DNA of 57,287 nucleotides from Hymenobacter mellowenesis (lineage in GTDB: Bacteria; Bacteroidota; Bacteroidia; Cytophagales; Hymenobacteraceae): assembly GCF_030581005.1 (NCBI RefSeq), contig NZ_JAUQSX010000022.1, positions 1 to 57,287 of the forward strand, written 5' to 3'. Within the stretch, counting starts at the first letter, position 1. Each line of letters starts with the position of its first letter. Under the pieces are notes generated by a model, which saw only the letters and a program-made list of their open reading frames with translations, was not told where the DNA came from and made no database searches. The translations under genes were made by a program, and so were the position numbers. Positions 9,148-18,347 of the stretch are shown here, piece after piece.

Positions 9148-9232
9148 GTAGCGTGGGCTCTGCGAGTCCGCGCATTCCAGAACGCATTCCAGTACGTTCG
9201 ACCAGGCGCGGACTCGCAGAGTCCACGCTACA
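9148..9232. repeat. Family A palindrome, full element
   Basis: Arms GTAGCGTGGGCTCTGCGAGT (9148 onward) and GACTCGCAGAGTCCACGCTA (ending 9231) flank a spacer that holds a short direct repeat of CATTCCAG. It sits in the 151 bases between the kinase stop and the terminator. Confidence 0.85.
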
Positions 9233-9262
9233 AATCTTCTGGTTCCTCTTCAAGGCCTCGCG

Positions 9263-10645
9263 TCAGGCCGCCGGCAGCCACACCGTGGCCGTGGTGCCCT
9301 CGCCGGGCGCCGACGTAATTTCCAGCCGCCCGCCGTGGCGCTGCACCACGCGCTGCGTGAGCGGCAGGCCCAGGCCGTAACCAGGGCGGCCCAGCGCGCC
9401 GGTGGCCCGGTACAGGGGCTCGTATATCTGGCGCAGCTCGTCGGGCGAGAGGCCGGGGCCGGCATCGCTCACTCGCACGCGCAGGGTGGTGGCATCGGCG
9501 TAGGCTAGCTCAGTGCGCACGGGACCGTTGGAATACTTGCCGGCGTTGTCGAGCAGGTTGAGCAGAGCCGTCACCAGCAGCTCGGCGTTGCCGGGCACCA
9601 TGAAGGGGTCCGCGTCGGTATCGGTCGGGAACTCGCCGAAGCTGAGGCGCCACTCGCGGCCGGGGTACTTGGCGCGGGCAAACTGTAGGGCCTGGTTCAG
9701 GCACTCGTCGAGCCGCACCGGGGCGAAGGCCGGCAGGGCGCCGTCGGCCTTGGCCAGATTCAGCAAGCCGTTGGTGAGGGCGCTCAGGTGGCGGGCGGCG
9801 TCGAGGCTTTGGGCCAGGCTTTGGCGGGCATCGGGCAGCGTGGTGTCGTAGGCTAGGGCAGTTTCGAGGGTTCCGGTGAGGGTGGTGAGCGGCGTGCGCA
9901 GCTCGTGCGAGGCGTGCGCCAGAAAGCTTTTCTGGCCTTCAAACGCCTGCTCCAGTCCCGCCAACATGCCGTTGAAGGCGTGCGCCAGCTGGGCCAATTC
10001 GTCGCGCCCGTTGCCTTCCGACAGGCGCCGGCCCAGGTTGGTGGCTGAAATTCGGCCCGCCTGCCGCGTGATGCGCGCCACCGGCCGCAACGCCGCCCCG
10101 GCAAAAAACCAGCCCGCCAAAATGGTGAGCACCAGCGCCCCTACGTTGCCCAGCACCAGCAGCAACCCCAGCTGCCGCAGCTGCGCCGCCCCAATCCGGT
10201 CTTCGGCCGACACAAAAATTCGGTACGGCTCGGCCCCAGCCTCCGACTCGTGCAGAAACACCAGCCCGATGGCCTCGCGGTGCCCCACGGCCGGGTACGT
10301 CACCGTCTTACCCGGCTGCAGGCCCGCCAGCCGCGCCCGGTTCACCGCCTGGTCAATGTGGTCGGCGCTGCTGTAGCGCAGCGATTTATCGGGCCCGTAA
10401 ATGCTGACTTCTTCCGCGGCTAGCGTCAGCAAGTCGCCGCGTCGCAGGCTGCCCAGGATGCCGGTTTCCAGCTTGTGGGTGCGCACCAGCAGGCGGCCCG
10501 CCAGCAAGGCGCTGTTGGTAAGGCGGTGCTCGAAACGCTGGGCCCGCATGCTGGCGTTGAAGTAAAAGATGAACGCCGAAAAGCTAACCTGGATGCCCAG
10601 CACCAGCAGCGTAAAGCGCAGCATCAGCTTATTGCGAATCAGCAT
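9263..10645 (-). CDS. Two-component sensor histidine kinase
   Basis: 460 residues. TM1 is about residues 10-30 and TM2 about 159-182, enclosing a periplasmic sensor domain of about 125 residues with no recognised fold. A HAMP linker follows (ALRPVARITRQAGRI). The H-box is HASHELRTPLTTLTG with phospho-acceptor His247. Then come the N-box NLLDNAGKYS, the G1 box DAGPGLSP and the G2 region GRPGYGLGLPLTQRVVQRHGG. The protein autophosphorylates and signals to the response regulator encoded 12 bases upstream (10658-11332). Its position next to the RND operon suggests it controls efflux, as CusS- or BaeS-type kinases do; the signal itself is unknown. Confidence 0.95.
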   Translation of the reverse strand: MLIRNKLMLRFTLLVLGIQVSFSAFIFYFNASMRAQRFEHRLTNSALLAGRLLVRTHKLETGILGSLRRGDLLTLAAEEVSIYGPDKSLRYSSADHIDQAVNRARLAGLQPGKTVTYPAVGHREAIGLVFLHESEAGAEPYRIFVSAEDRIGAAQLRQLGLLLVLGNVGALVLTILAGWFFAGAALRPVARITRQAGRISATNLGRRLSEGNGRDELAQLAHAFNGMLAGLEQAFEGQKSFLAHASHELRTPLTTLTGTLETALAYDTTLPDARQSLAQSLDAARHLSALTNGLLNLAKADGALPAFAPVRLDECLNQALQFARAKYPGREWRLSFGEFPTDTDADPFMVPGNAELLVTALLNLLDNAGKYSNGPVRTELAYADATTLRVRVSDAGPGLSPDELRQIYEPLYRATGALGRPGYGLGLPLTQRVVQRHGGRLEITSAPGEGTTATVWLPAA

Positions 10646-10657
10646 AGGCTCAACTGG

Positions 10658-11332
10658 TTATCCTTCACGCATCACGTAACCCATGCCTACCACCGTGTGA
10701 ATGAGCTTGGGTGTAAAGTCGCGGTCAATCTTCTTACGCAAATAGCTCACGTACACGTCAATGACGTTGGTTGTGGTATCAAAGTCCAGCTCCCAAACCC
10801 GCTCGGCAATGTCCACCCGCGATACAATGCGCCCCTGGTTCAGCAGCAAATGCTCCAGCAGCGAATATTCCCGGGTCGTCAGGTCGATGCGCTGCCCGGC
10901 GCGGGTCACGATTTTCGACTCCAGGTTCAGCTCCAAATCGGCCATGCGCAGCACCTGGGCCACGCCCGTTTCCGAGTAGCGTTTGGTGAGGGCCCGGGCC
11001 CGCAACAGCAACTCCCGAAAGGCGAAAGGCTTGACGAGGTAGTCGTCGGCGCCCGCTTCAAAGCCCGCTTCCTTGTCAGCTAAGCTGTCGAGGGCGGTGA
11101 GCAGCAGCACCGGCACGCGGTGATGGCCCGCCCGAATGCGGCTGCACAGTTCCACACCATTCAGATAGGGCAGGTTCACATCCAAAATCACCAGGTCGTA
11201 GGGCTGCTGCTGGTAGAGCGACCACCCCGAGCGCCCATCGTAGGCCACGGTCAATTCATAGCCTTCGTGCTCAAAGCCCTTTTTGACAAAAGAAGCCAGT
11301 TGGGGCTCGTCTTCAACCAGCAAAACTTTCAT
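10658..11332 (-). CDS. OmpR/PhoB-family response regulator
   Basis: 224 residues. The receiver domain begins MKVLLVEDEPQLASFV (acidic pocket E7, D8). Asp51 in VILDVNLPYLNG is the phosphorylation site, and the conserved Thr (LLLTALDS) and Lys (DDYLVKPF) complete the active site. The winged-helix DNA-binding domain covers roughly residues 125-224 (LTTREYSLLEHLLLNQGRIV ... VYVSYLRKKID). It is co-transcribed with the kinase at 9263-10645, separated by 12 bases. The likely targets are its own operon and the neighbouring efflux operon. Confidence 0.95.
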   Translation of the reverse strand: MKVLLVEDEPQLASFVKKGFEHEGYELTVAYDGRSGWSLYQQQPYDLVILDVNLPYLNGVELCSRIRAGHHRVPVLLLTALDSLADKEAGFEAGADDYLVKPFAFRELLLRARALTKRYSETGVAQVLRMADLELNLESKIVTRAGQRIDLTTREYSLLEHLLLNQGRIVSRVDIAERVWELDFDTTTNVIDVYVSYLRKKIDRDFTPKLIHTVVGMGYVMREG

Positions 11333-11400
11333 AGCCGCAGTGCATCACAGAGGCTCAAAAGTACGCACCGACGCGGGACGCGGGCAGCTGCCCAAGCGTC

Positions 11401-11533
11401 CAACCTCATCCCCGGCCCCCCTCTCCAAAAAAGAGGGGGCACCGGTCCTGCTCCTAATGAGTTTAGCCGTGAAGTCGTCCTCACAAGCCGGTGCCCCCTC
11501 TTTTTTGGAGAGGGGGCCGGGGGTGAGGTCAAC
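11401..11533. repeat. Family C palindrome, full element
   Basis: Left arm (11403-11443) CATCCCCGGCCCCCCTCTCC... and right arm (11488-11533) GGAGAGGGGGCCGGGGGTGA are inverted copies. They are joined by a spacer of about 45 bases, with an inner pairing of GGGGGCACCGG with CCGGTGCCCCC. It occupies the space between the response regulator start and the terminator of the next unit. Confidence 0.85.
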
Positions 11534-11550
11534 GCTAGGACGACACCAAC

Positions 11551-11583
11551 AAAAAAAGCCCGGCACCTCACGGCACCGGGCTG
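11551..11583 (-). terminator. Rho-independent terminator of the phage-type gene
   Basis: On the minus strand the stem AGCCCGGTGCC / GGTGCCGGGCT with a GTGA loop is followed by seven T. It lies 22 bases after the stop of the gene ending at 11606. Confidence 0.85.
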
Positions 11584-11605
11584 GTAGAAATGGGAAAGGA
11601 ATAGA

Positions 11606-12400
11606 TTAAGCAGCCGCTTTCTCGCCATTCTCGCGGTCGTCGATGGCTTTGCGCAGCTTGGCGATGGCCTGCACGGCGCGCTCCTCATCGAGGCGGTTAA
11701 TGTTGAGCAGCATCTTGGTCTTCTCCGGACGGGTGATGACCGGGTGGTTGAGCAAGCGGATGATTTCTTCTTTCTGCGCGGCCGTAGCGTACTGCACGGG
11801 GGCCACGGCGGCTTGCTCGGCAACGGGGGCCGGGGCCTCGGCGGGCACTACCTGCATGGCGGGCACGGCCTGCGCTACGGCTACAGCCGGGGCGGGCGCA
11901 GCGGCAGCCACCGTGTTGGTGTTGTAGTCCATTTCCTCGGCGGGCGTGGGCTCGTAACCGGCGGCGCGGATAATCCAAGCCAGGCAGTTGCGGTAAGCCT
12001 TGCCGATGGCGCGGGTCTGGGCCATGCTCATGATGGCAAATTCCTGGTAGAATTTCTTGCCGCTCTCCTTGTTCGAGCACACCGCAAAGCCGGCGCCCAC
12101 CGTGGTGCCGTGGCGCAAGTCAAACAGCGTCACCTTGGCCTGGTACTTCATTTCCTCGGGCGAGCTCACGTTGATAACGTGCTCCACGATGGGCACGATG
12201 CCCAGGCGCGAGCCGGCGTACTGCCAGCCCTCCACGTTCACGAACTCCTTGCCCTGCACGTTGGTGGTCAGCTTGTTGTCCTTGATGAACTTAGCGAGGT
12301 CCTTCGCCAAATCCAGCGTTTCATCGGAGCGGCTGATGTCGTAGCTCTCGACTTTAACTTTTTTGGTAATGTCCTTGGTGGTTTTGGTGGCCTCGTTCAT
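11606..12400 (-). CDS. Phage-type conserved protein with a MAQTRA...TPAEEM signature, unknown role
   Basis: 264 residues from ATG 12400 (MNEATKTTKDITKKVK). The upstream 27-codon extension runs into AT-rich promoter-like DNA. The core (about 20-160) carries VNVEGWQYAGSRLGIVPIVE and FAIMSMAQTRAIGKAYRN...AGYEPTPAEEM, a signature I associate with proteins of bacteriophages and some bacterial genomes. A low-complexity Ala/Pro/Val linker (about 170-215) leads to a C-terminal helical domain (ATAAQKEEIIRLLNHPVITR) that resembles a small DNA- or protein-binding helical bundle. No other phage gene lies nearby. A role in recombination or single-strand annealing is only a guess. Confidence 0.6.
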   Translation of the reverse strand: MNEATKTTKDITKKVKVESYDISRSDETLDLAKDLAKFIKDNKLTTNVQGKEFVNVEGWQYAGSRLGIVPIVEHVINVSSPEEMKYQAKVTLFDLRHGTTVGAGFAVCSNKESGKKFYQEFAIMSMAQTRAIGKAYRNCLAWIIRAAGYEPTPAEEMDYNTNTVAAAAPAPAVAVAQAVPAMQVVPAEAPAPVAEQAAVAPVQYATAAQKEEIIRLLNHPVITRPEKTKMLLNINRLDEERAVQAIAKLRKAIDDRENGEKAAA

Positions 12401-13042
12401 GGCGGTGGGGTGTTTTAATGTGTCCAACTGATGTTCGTGTTTATAACCCAAAGTTAGAAAGAAACGTGCCAGAAAAGCCAAAAATATTGGTAAATTTTAT
12501 TGCTGTAAATCAGGTATTTAAAAGCAATAAGAAAATTTGTTTGAGCTAATTAGTTTGGGAATGCGTCGTTCGGATGGGAAACACCGGCTGCTTTACTAAA
12601 ATTCCGGCTCATTCTTTATTTATAAGCTGAGGGTTTAGCCAATGAATTTGGGGCGCTTGTAGAAGCCGCCGGAACCTGGGACGTATTTCCCAGTGCACTT
12701 CGCTGCCTCGCCCCACCGAATATTCCGCACCGCCCAGCCAACCATTTTCCGCTGCCTTCCGAGTAGCAGGTAAAGCCCCCAACCCCGGCGCGCCTGCCCT
12801 CACCCAGGCCGCGCATGGGGCGCCGGCTGGCCCGTGAACGGGCGGCCGGAAGTCGGCGCCGACTTCCAGTTGCCCGCTCACCTGCCGGCTGGCCGTTTTC
12901 CTTCTTTTTAACTCAGCCCGGCGCTTCGCCTGGCTTCCGCCTCCCAGCCCGTTTCCGGTTGGGACCGGGACTCGCTGCGCCAAAAAATAAGCCATCAGGT
13001 CCGCAATTCACTTTTCTCTCAGTCTCTTAATCGACTACTCAC
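12401..13042. other. 640-base gap without a convincing gene; AT-rich left part, 20-base perfect palindrome on the right
   Basis: Bases 12480-12620 are much more AT-rich than the surroundings and probably hold the promoter of the minus-strand gene starting at 12400, but no exact TAnnTTTG was found. Bases 12848-12867 form the perfect palindrome GGAAGTCGGCGCCGACTTCC. This extends imperfectly to about 12834-12881 by pairing GTGAACGGGC with GCCCGCTCAC. Open frames here have no recognisable composition or start context. Confidence 0.5.
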
Positions 13043-13912
13043 ATGGTACAATCGGTAAACTCAATGCTAACGCGGTTCTGGTCTTTCGGGCTCGCCCTCA
13101 CGCTGGCTGCCGCGCTAAGCGCCGGCACCGCCGGCTGCAAAAAAGATTCCACTCCGGAAGCCGACCCGGACGCCGTGGCCAACGTGAAGCTGGCCACCTC
13201 GGCCACCCTCGGCACATACATGACAGATGCCAGCGGCAACACGCTCTACTTCTTCGCCCGCGACGTGGACGGCACCAACGCCTGCACCAGCGCCACCTGT
13301 ATGCCCCTGTGGCCGGTGTACTACGAAGCCAACATCAAAGTGCCCAAGGCGCTGAACGCGGCCGATTTCGCCACCAAAACTACCACCGACGGTCGCCTGC
13401 AAACCACCTACAAGGGCTGGCCGCTCTACTACTATGCCCCGGCCACGGGCGGCGTGTATACCCGCGAGGCGCCCGGCACCACCGGCGGCAACGGCATCGG
13501 CGGCATCTGGCACGTGCTCAACCCCGACTACGGCGTGGTGCTGGCCAGCAAAACGGTGGTCGACAAAACCGCCGGCACGTCGTCGTCCAAAACCTTCCTG
13601 ACGGATATCAACGGCCGCACGCTCTACTATTTCGCCAAGGACAACACCAGCCCCGGCACCCTGCCCACCAACTGCACGGGCGGCTGCGCCGCCATCTGGC
13701 CGGCGTTGTACATGGGCAAGCCGGCCATGCCCTCCACGCTGGTGGCCAGTAAATTCACCACCATTGTCCGCGACGGCAACCGCGAGCAGCTCGTCTACAA
13801 CGGCCACCCGCTCTACTACTACGCCGGCGACGCCGCCTCGCGCGGTAAGGCCGAAGGGCACAACCTGAATGATTCCGGCGACTTCTGGTTTGTGGCCGAC
13901 CCGGCGCGGTAG
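13043..13912 (+). CDS. Secreted lipoprotein with two COG4315-type repeats
   Basis: 289 residues from 13043; an internal ATG at 13064 (MLTRFWSFG) is equally possible. The signal ends at a lipobox (AGTAGC, Cys about 33). Two copies of the COG4315/Lipoprotein_15 repeat follow. Copy 1 has YMTDASGNTLYFFARD...C..ATCMPLWPVYY...GWPLYYYA (about 58-140). Copy 2 has FLTDINGRTLYYFAKD...NCTGGCAAIWPALY...GHPLYYYAGD (about 180-275). Each copy has a Cys pair near a WP motif. The family is widespread in cell-surface lipoproteins with no assigned reaction; a redox or haem-related role has been suggested for some members. Confidence 0.85.
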   Translation: MVQSVNSMLTRFWSFGLALTLAAALSAGTAGCKKDSTPEADPDAVANVKLATSATLGTYMTDASGNTLYFFARDVDGTNACTSATCMPLWPVYYEANIKVPKALNAADFATKTTTDGRLQTTYKGWPLYYYAPATGGVYTREAPGTTGGNGIGGIWHVLNPDYGVVLASKTVVDKTAGTSSSKTFLTDINGRTLYYFAKDNTSPGTLPTNCTGGCAAIWPALYMGKPAMPSTLVASKFTTIVRDGNREQLVYNGHPLYYYAGDAASRGKAEGHNLNDSGDFWFVADPAR

Positions 13913-13950
13913 GCGCGGGGTCTGGAAGGAATTAATGTCGTAAAATAAGA

Positions 13951-14044
13951 ACGTCATGCTGAGCGCAGTCGAAGCATCTCTACCGCATTAGTAATTTGAT
14001 TTACTGCTGCGGTAGAGATGCTTCGACTGCGCTCAGCATGACGT
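13951..14044. repeat. Family B palindrome, full element
   Basis: Arms ACGTCATGCTGAGCGCAGTC (13951 onward) and GACTGCGCTCAGCATGACGT (ending 14044) enclose a further paired GAAGCATCTCTACCGCA / TGCGGTAGAGATGCTTC and an AT-rich centre. It lies between convergent genes. Confidence 0.9.
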
Positions 14045-14080
14045 TCCTTTTTCGCTTTATTGCTTCCTCCGACCGGAGCC

Positions 14081-14740
14081 CTACCCGCCTTCCATAATAT
14101 GCCCGTCGCGCATCACAATCTTGCGGTCGGCCATTTCGGCCAGCTGGTCGTTGTGCGTCACGATGACGAAGGTTTGCCCCAGCTCTTTGCGCAGCAGGAA
14201 GAAAATCTGGTGCAGCTCCTGGGCGTTTTTGGTGTCGAGGTTGCCGCTGGGCTCGTCGGCGAAGATGATTTCGGGCGAGTTGATGAGGGCGCGGGCCACC
14301 GACACGCGCTGCTGCTCGCCGCCGCTCATTTCGCTGGGCTTGTGCTCGGCGCGGCCTTCGAGGTTGAGCATGCCGAGAAGCTCGCGGGCCCGCACGCGCA
14401 CTTCTTTTTCGGAGCGGCCGGCCAGGTAGGCGGGCAGGCACACGTTTTCGAGGGCCGTGAACTCGGGCAGCAAGTTGTGAAACTGGAAAATGAAGCCGAT
14501 GTGCCGGTTGCGAAACCGGGCTAAGTCGTTGCGCCCCAAGGAGCTAACCGACTCGCCATCGAACAGCACCTCACCCGAATCCGGGTTGTCCAGCGTGCCC
14601 AGAATGTGCAGCAGCGTGCTCTTGCCCGCGCCCGAGGAGCCCACGATGCTGACGATTTCCGACTTCTCAATCGTTAAATCGATGCCCTTGAGGACGTTCA
14701 GAGCGTTGTAGCTCTTATGAATGTTGATAGCTTGCAGCAA
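14081..14740 (-). CDS. lolD: LolD-like ABC transporter ATP-binding protein
   Basis: 219 residues from a TTG start at 14740, next to CTG 14737. The domain begins immediately (LLQAINIHKSYNALNVLKG). The frame stays open up to GTG 14833, but a promoter box (14779-14786) lies inside that extension, so it is probably not translated. Visible motifs are Walker A GSSGAGKST, Q-loop FIFQFHNLLPEFTALENV (LolD/MacB subfamily), signature SGGEQQR, Walker B IIFADEPSGNLD and switch His in VTHND. LolD powers release of lipoproteins from the inner membrane to LolA. No LolC/E permease is adjacent. Assignment to LolD rather than a MacB-type exporter rests on the Q-loop and size. Confidence 0.85.
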   Translation of the reverse strand: MLQAINIHKSYNALNVLKGIDLTIEKSEIVSIVGSSGAGKSTLLHILGTLDNPDSGEVLFDGESVSSLGRNDLARFRNRHIGFIFQFHNLLPEFTALENVCLPAYLAGRSEKEVRVRARELLGMLNLEGRAEHKPSEMSGGEQQRVSVARALINSPEIIFADEPSGNLDTKNAQELHQIFFLLRKELGQTFVIVTHNDQLAEMADRKIVMRDGHIMEGG

Positions 14741-14778
14741 CGGAGCCGGCGATAGACGTGAACGGAATGCGGTAGTGG

Positions 14779-14786
14779 CAAAGCTA
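14779..14786 (-). promoter_or_regulatory. Bacteroidota -7 box TAGCTTTG upstream of lolD
   Basis: TAGCTTTG matches TAnnTTTG on the minus strand about 38 bases before the proposed TTG start. It gives a leader of roughly 30 bases. Confidence 0.5.
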
Positions 14787-14857
14787 CGCACAATCCGGGC
14801 GCAGCGAAGCCGGGCCTTATACGCGGTTCGCACCTTGGCGTCGCTGTTCTCCCTCCA

Positions 14858-16042
14858 ATGGCGGAAATTTCACCTATGATGCCTACGTTTCTTTCGGTGC
14901 GCCGCTTATTGTTCGCGGCCGGGTTTGGGGCGGCTTTGCTGTGTGTGCTGTGGTGGCTGTTCGGCCAGTGGCTGGCTTACCACAGCGAAAGCGGCCCGGC
15001 TGCTCGGGGAATAGAAGCCGAGTTTGCTAATGCTTCGGCGGTGGCCCCCAGCAATCAGGCCGTGATTTTCGACAGCACCCGGCTGCGCGGCGTGAGTTGG
15101 GTGGGCGGCGACTCGGTGACAGAGGCCGAACTGGCCCCGCCGCTGCGCGACCACATCACCTGGATTGCCCAGATGCCCTTTGGCTGGCAGGCCGGCGCTA
15201 CCGAGCCGGGCATTCGCACCAACACGGCCCGGCCTGTGGGGCGCCGGGGCCTGTGGGGTGAAAGCGACGCGGGCCTCGTCTACACGGCCCGGCTGGCGCG
15301 GCAGCACGGCATCCGCACGCTGCTCAAGCCGCATCTGTGGGTGCGTGGCCGCGCCGCCTGGCCCGGCGACATTAATATGACTAACAAAGCTGATTGGGAT
15401 GCCTGGTTTGCCAACTACTCGGCCTTCATGCTGCACTACGCTGCGCTGGCCGAAAGCGCGCATTTCGACAGCCTTTGCATTGGCACCGAGCTGCTGCACG
15501 CCACCGAGCCGGCCCACGAAAAGGCTTGGCGCGGGCTCATCAAGCAGATTCGGAAAGTGTATCACGGCCCGCTCACCTACGCCGCCAACTGGGCCGTGGA
15601 GTACCAGCAAATCCGTTTTTGGGACGCGCTGGACTACGTGGGCATTCAGGCCTATTTTCCGCTGAGCCCGGCCGCCAGCCCGCCGCTTGACACGCTGCTG
15701 CGCGGCTGGCAGCCCCACCTGCGCGCCCTGGCCGCATGGCAGAAAAAAATCAAGAAGCCCATCGTTTTTACCGAAGTGGGCTACAAAACCACGCCCGATG
15801 CCGCCGCCCGGCCCTGGGAGTGGCCCGAGCGCCTGGCCACCGCTACGCCCGACGAAGCCACCCAGGCCCGCTGCTACGAGGCGCTGTTCCGGGCCACCTG
15901 GGGCCAGCCGTGGCTGAAAGGCATGTTTATCTGGAAGTGGTACCCGGGGCTGGCGGCCGACGGCCCGGCCCGCCGCCACGCCGATTTCACGCCCCAGCAT
16001 AAGCCCGCCGAAACCGTGCTGGCGCGCTGGTACGGGCAATAA
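14858..16042 (+). CDS. GH113-like glycoside hydrolase (beta-mannanase type), membrane-anchored
   Basis: 394 residues; ATG 14876 (MMPTFL region) is an alternative start. A hydrophobic stretch at residues 17-37 (LLFAAGFGAALLCVLWWLFG) is a signal anchor or signal peptide. The rest is a TIM-barrel hydrolase of GH113 type: RTLLKPHLWV (strand 4 region), FDSLCIGTELLHATE with likely acid/base Glu211, LTYAANWAVEYQQIRFWD, YVGIQAYFPL, PIVFTEVGYK with likely nucleophile Glu306, and WKWYP near the C-terminus. GH113 enzymes cleave beta-1,4-mannan, but many Bacteroidota homologues lack biochemical proof. The gene diverges from lolD with a gap of about 115 bases. Confidence 0.82.
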   Translation: MAEISPMMPTFLSVRRLLFAAGFGAALLCVLWWLFGQWLAYHSESGPAARGIEAEFANASAVAPSNQAVIFDSTRLRGVSWVGGDSVTEAELAPPLRDHITWIAQMPFGWQAGATEPGIRTNTARPVGRRGLWGESDAGLVYTARLARQHGIRTLLKPHLWVRGRAAWPGDINMTNKADWDAWFANYSAFMLHYAALAESAHFDSLCIGTELLHATEPAHEKAWRGLIKQIRKVYHGPLTYAANWAVEYQQIRFWDALDYVGIQAYFPLSPAASPPLDTLLRGWQPHLRALAAWQKKIKKPIVFTEVGYKTTPDAAARPWEWPERLATATPDEATQARCYEALFRATWGQPWLKGMFIWKWYPGLAADGPARRHADFTPQHKPAETVLARWYGQ

Positions 16043-16044
16043 CA

Positions 16045-16115
16045 TGTAGCGTGGACTCTGCGAGTCCGCGCGTTTGCCGGAGCGGGAATGCGCGGACTCG
16101 CCGAGTCCCCGCTAC
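16045..16115. repeat. Family A palindrome, full element
   Basis: GTAGCGTGGACTCTGCGAGT begins at 16046, three bases after the TAA of the hydrolase gene. The inverted arm GACTCGCCGAGTCCCCGCTA ends near 16114. Confidence 0.85.
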
Positions 16116-16156
16116 AATGCTTGCCATTCGGTTGCGACAATCAAATCCGGGCGCCG

Positions 16157-16164
16157 TACTTTCG
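16157..16164 (+). promoter_or_regulatory. Probable -7 box TACTTTCG of sucC
   Basis: TACTTTCG differs by one base from TAnnTTTG and lies 50 bases before the sucC ATG. The same octamer precedes the sugar-kinase gene at 42352. Confidence 0.45.
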
Positions 16165-16214
16165 CCTTCGCAACCGCAGGGCTGCAAGGCACAACCCACC
16201 CCTTTACCGTTTTT

Positions 16215-17408
<1,194 letters not shown>

Positions 17409-17411
<3 letters not shown>

Positions 17412-17520
17412 TTGTCAGTTGTTCGTTGCTAGTTGTTAGCAGCAAAAGGCCCGCCTGATAATTCAGGCGGGCCTTTTTATTTGAGCTGTTCGTTGAGCTA
17501 ACAACGAGCAACTAACAACT
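17409..17520. repeat. Inverted repeat of GTTGTTAG-type units framing the sucC/ohr terminator
   Basis: The left arm (17410-17440) is made of AGTTGT/CGTTGCTAGTTGTTAGC units. The right arm (17496-17520) reads AACAACGAGCAACTAACAAC. They pair across the terminator at 17444-17479. The left arm starts inside the sucC TAG and the right arm ends at the last bases of ohr. Confidence 0.65.
17444..17479. terminator. Bidirectional terminator between sucC and ohr
   Basis: Stem AAAAGGCCCGCCTGA / TCAGGCGGGCCTTTTT with a short AATT-type loop and a T-run on both strands. It serves the convergent genes sucC and ohr. Confidence 0.9.
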
Positions 17521-17986
17521 ATTTTCCGGCCACGCCGGCGTTTTCCTCGGCTTGCACCGGAATGGCTTCGCCCTGCACTTTCAGCTCCACTTCCATGTTG
17601 CCGCGGGTGCCCACGGAATAGGGACAGATTTTGTGGGCCTGGCGCACCATGTCGATGGTTTTGTCGCGGTCAAAGGCTTTGAGGTCGACGTCGAGCACGG
17701 CGCTGAGGCCGTAGCCTTCGCCTTCCTGAAACAGGGTGACGGAGCATTGCACAGTGGTTTCGGGGTCGAGCTTGTCGCCGCCGCGCTGGGCGATGACGAG
17801 CAGGGCCTGCTGGAAGCACGAGGCATAGCCAGCAGCAAACAGTTCTTCGGGGTTGGTGGCGTTTTTCTTGCCGCCCAGGCCCTCAGGTACCGACATGTCG
17901 AGGTCGATGATGCCGGTGGCGGAACGGACGTGGCCGCTGCGGCCACCCACGGCCGAAGCGTCGGCCGTATACAGGTTCTTTTTCAT
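17519..17986 (-). CDS. ohr: Organic hydroperoxide resistance protein (Ohr/OsmC family)
   Basis: 155 residues from ATG 17986 (MKKNLYTADASAVGGRSGHV); the 38-codon upstream extension has no family similarity. The peroxidatic Cys57 lies in ELFAAGYASCFQQAL and the resolving Cys121 in AHKICPYSVGTRGN. Arg16 (GGRSGHV) is the conserved active-site Arg, and the C-terminal NMEVELKV strand is typical. Ohr is a lipoyl-dependent thiol peroxidase that reduces organic and fatty-acid hydroperoxides in the cytosol. No OhrR-type MarR regulator is adjacent. The gene is convergent with sucC. Confidence 0.93.
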   Translation of the reverse strand: MKKNLYTADASAVGGRSGHVRSATGIIDLDMSVPEGLGGKKNATNPEELFAAGYASCFQQALLVIAQRGGDKLDPETTVQCSVTLFQEGEGYGLSAVLDVDLKAFDRDKTIDMVRQAHKICPYSVGTRGNMEVELKVQGEAIPVQAEENAGVAGK

Positions 17987-18101
17987 TTGGTGGATGGAAG
18001 GTGAAAGAAGATTGACGTGTGATATGCTTAGGCTTAACTGCATTTGCCAGTCTCGGGTTGTGGCGGAGCTTAGTTGTGAAGCCAAGGATTTTGCCCGCAA
18101 A

Positions 18102-18133
18102 TTTGGTAGCCTTCGCTTTTGCGGCTACTTTTG
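18102..18133 (+). promoter_or_regulatory. Promoter of tRNA-Arg: TTTG-N20-TACTTTTG
   Basis: TTTG at 18102-18105 and TACTTTTG at 18126-18133 are separated by 20 bases, an exact match to the Bacteroidota -33/-7 consensus, 18 bases before the tRNA 5' end. Confidence 0.85.
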
Positions 18134-18151
18134 CATTCCTATCCAGGACCT

Positions 18152-18223
18152 GGTGATGTCGTACAACGGATAGTATGAGAGTTTCCGAAGCTCTTGATTT
18201 AGGTTCGATTCCTAACATCACCA
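18152..18223 (+). tRNA. tRNA-Arg (anticodon CCG)
   Basis: Acceptor GGTGATG pairs fully with CATCACC. The D-arm GTAC/GTAT has a GG-containing loop. The anticodon arm AGAGT/GCTCT has loop TTCCGAA, with anticodon CCG at 18185-18187. The T-arm TTAGG/CCTAA has loop TTCGATT. The discriminator is A and CCA is not encoded. It reads CGG codons. A promoter lies upstream and a terminator directly downstream. Confidence 0.95.
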
Positions 18224-18227
18224 CACC

Positions 18228-18262
18228 AAAAAGGCCTTTCGCTCAGCGCGAAAGGCCTTTTT
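18228..18262 (+). terminator. Terminator of tRNA-Arg
   Basis: AAAAAGGCCTTTCGC pairs with GCGAAAGGCCTTTTT around TCAGC and is followed by a T-run. Confidence 0.9.
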
Positions 18263-18347
18263 AGTTTTCGAGGCAGCTTCCGGCGGTCCATGAGCTACTG
18301 GTATTATGCCATTGGCTCATTATGCCAAGTTGCGAATTGTCATTGGA

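Noticed and set aside
12609..12995. Possible minus-strand gene in the large gap
   Set aside because: No start context, no family, and it crosses the 20-base palindrome; composition is that of non-coding GC-rich DNA.
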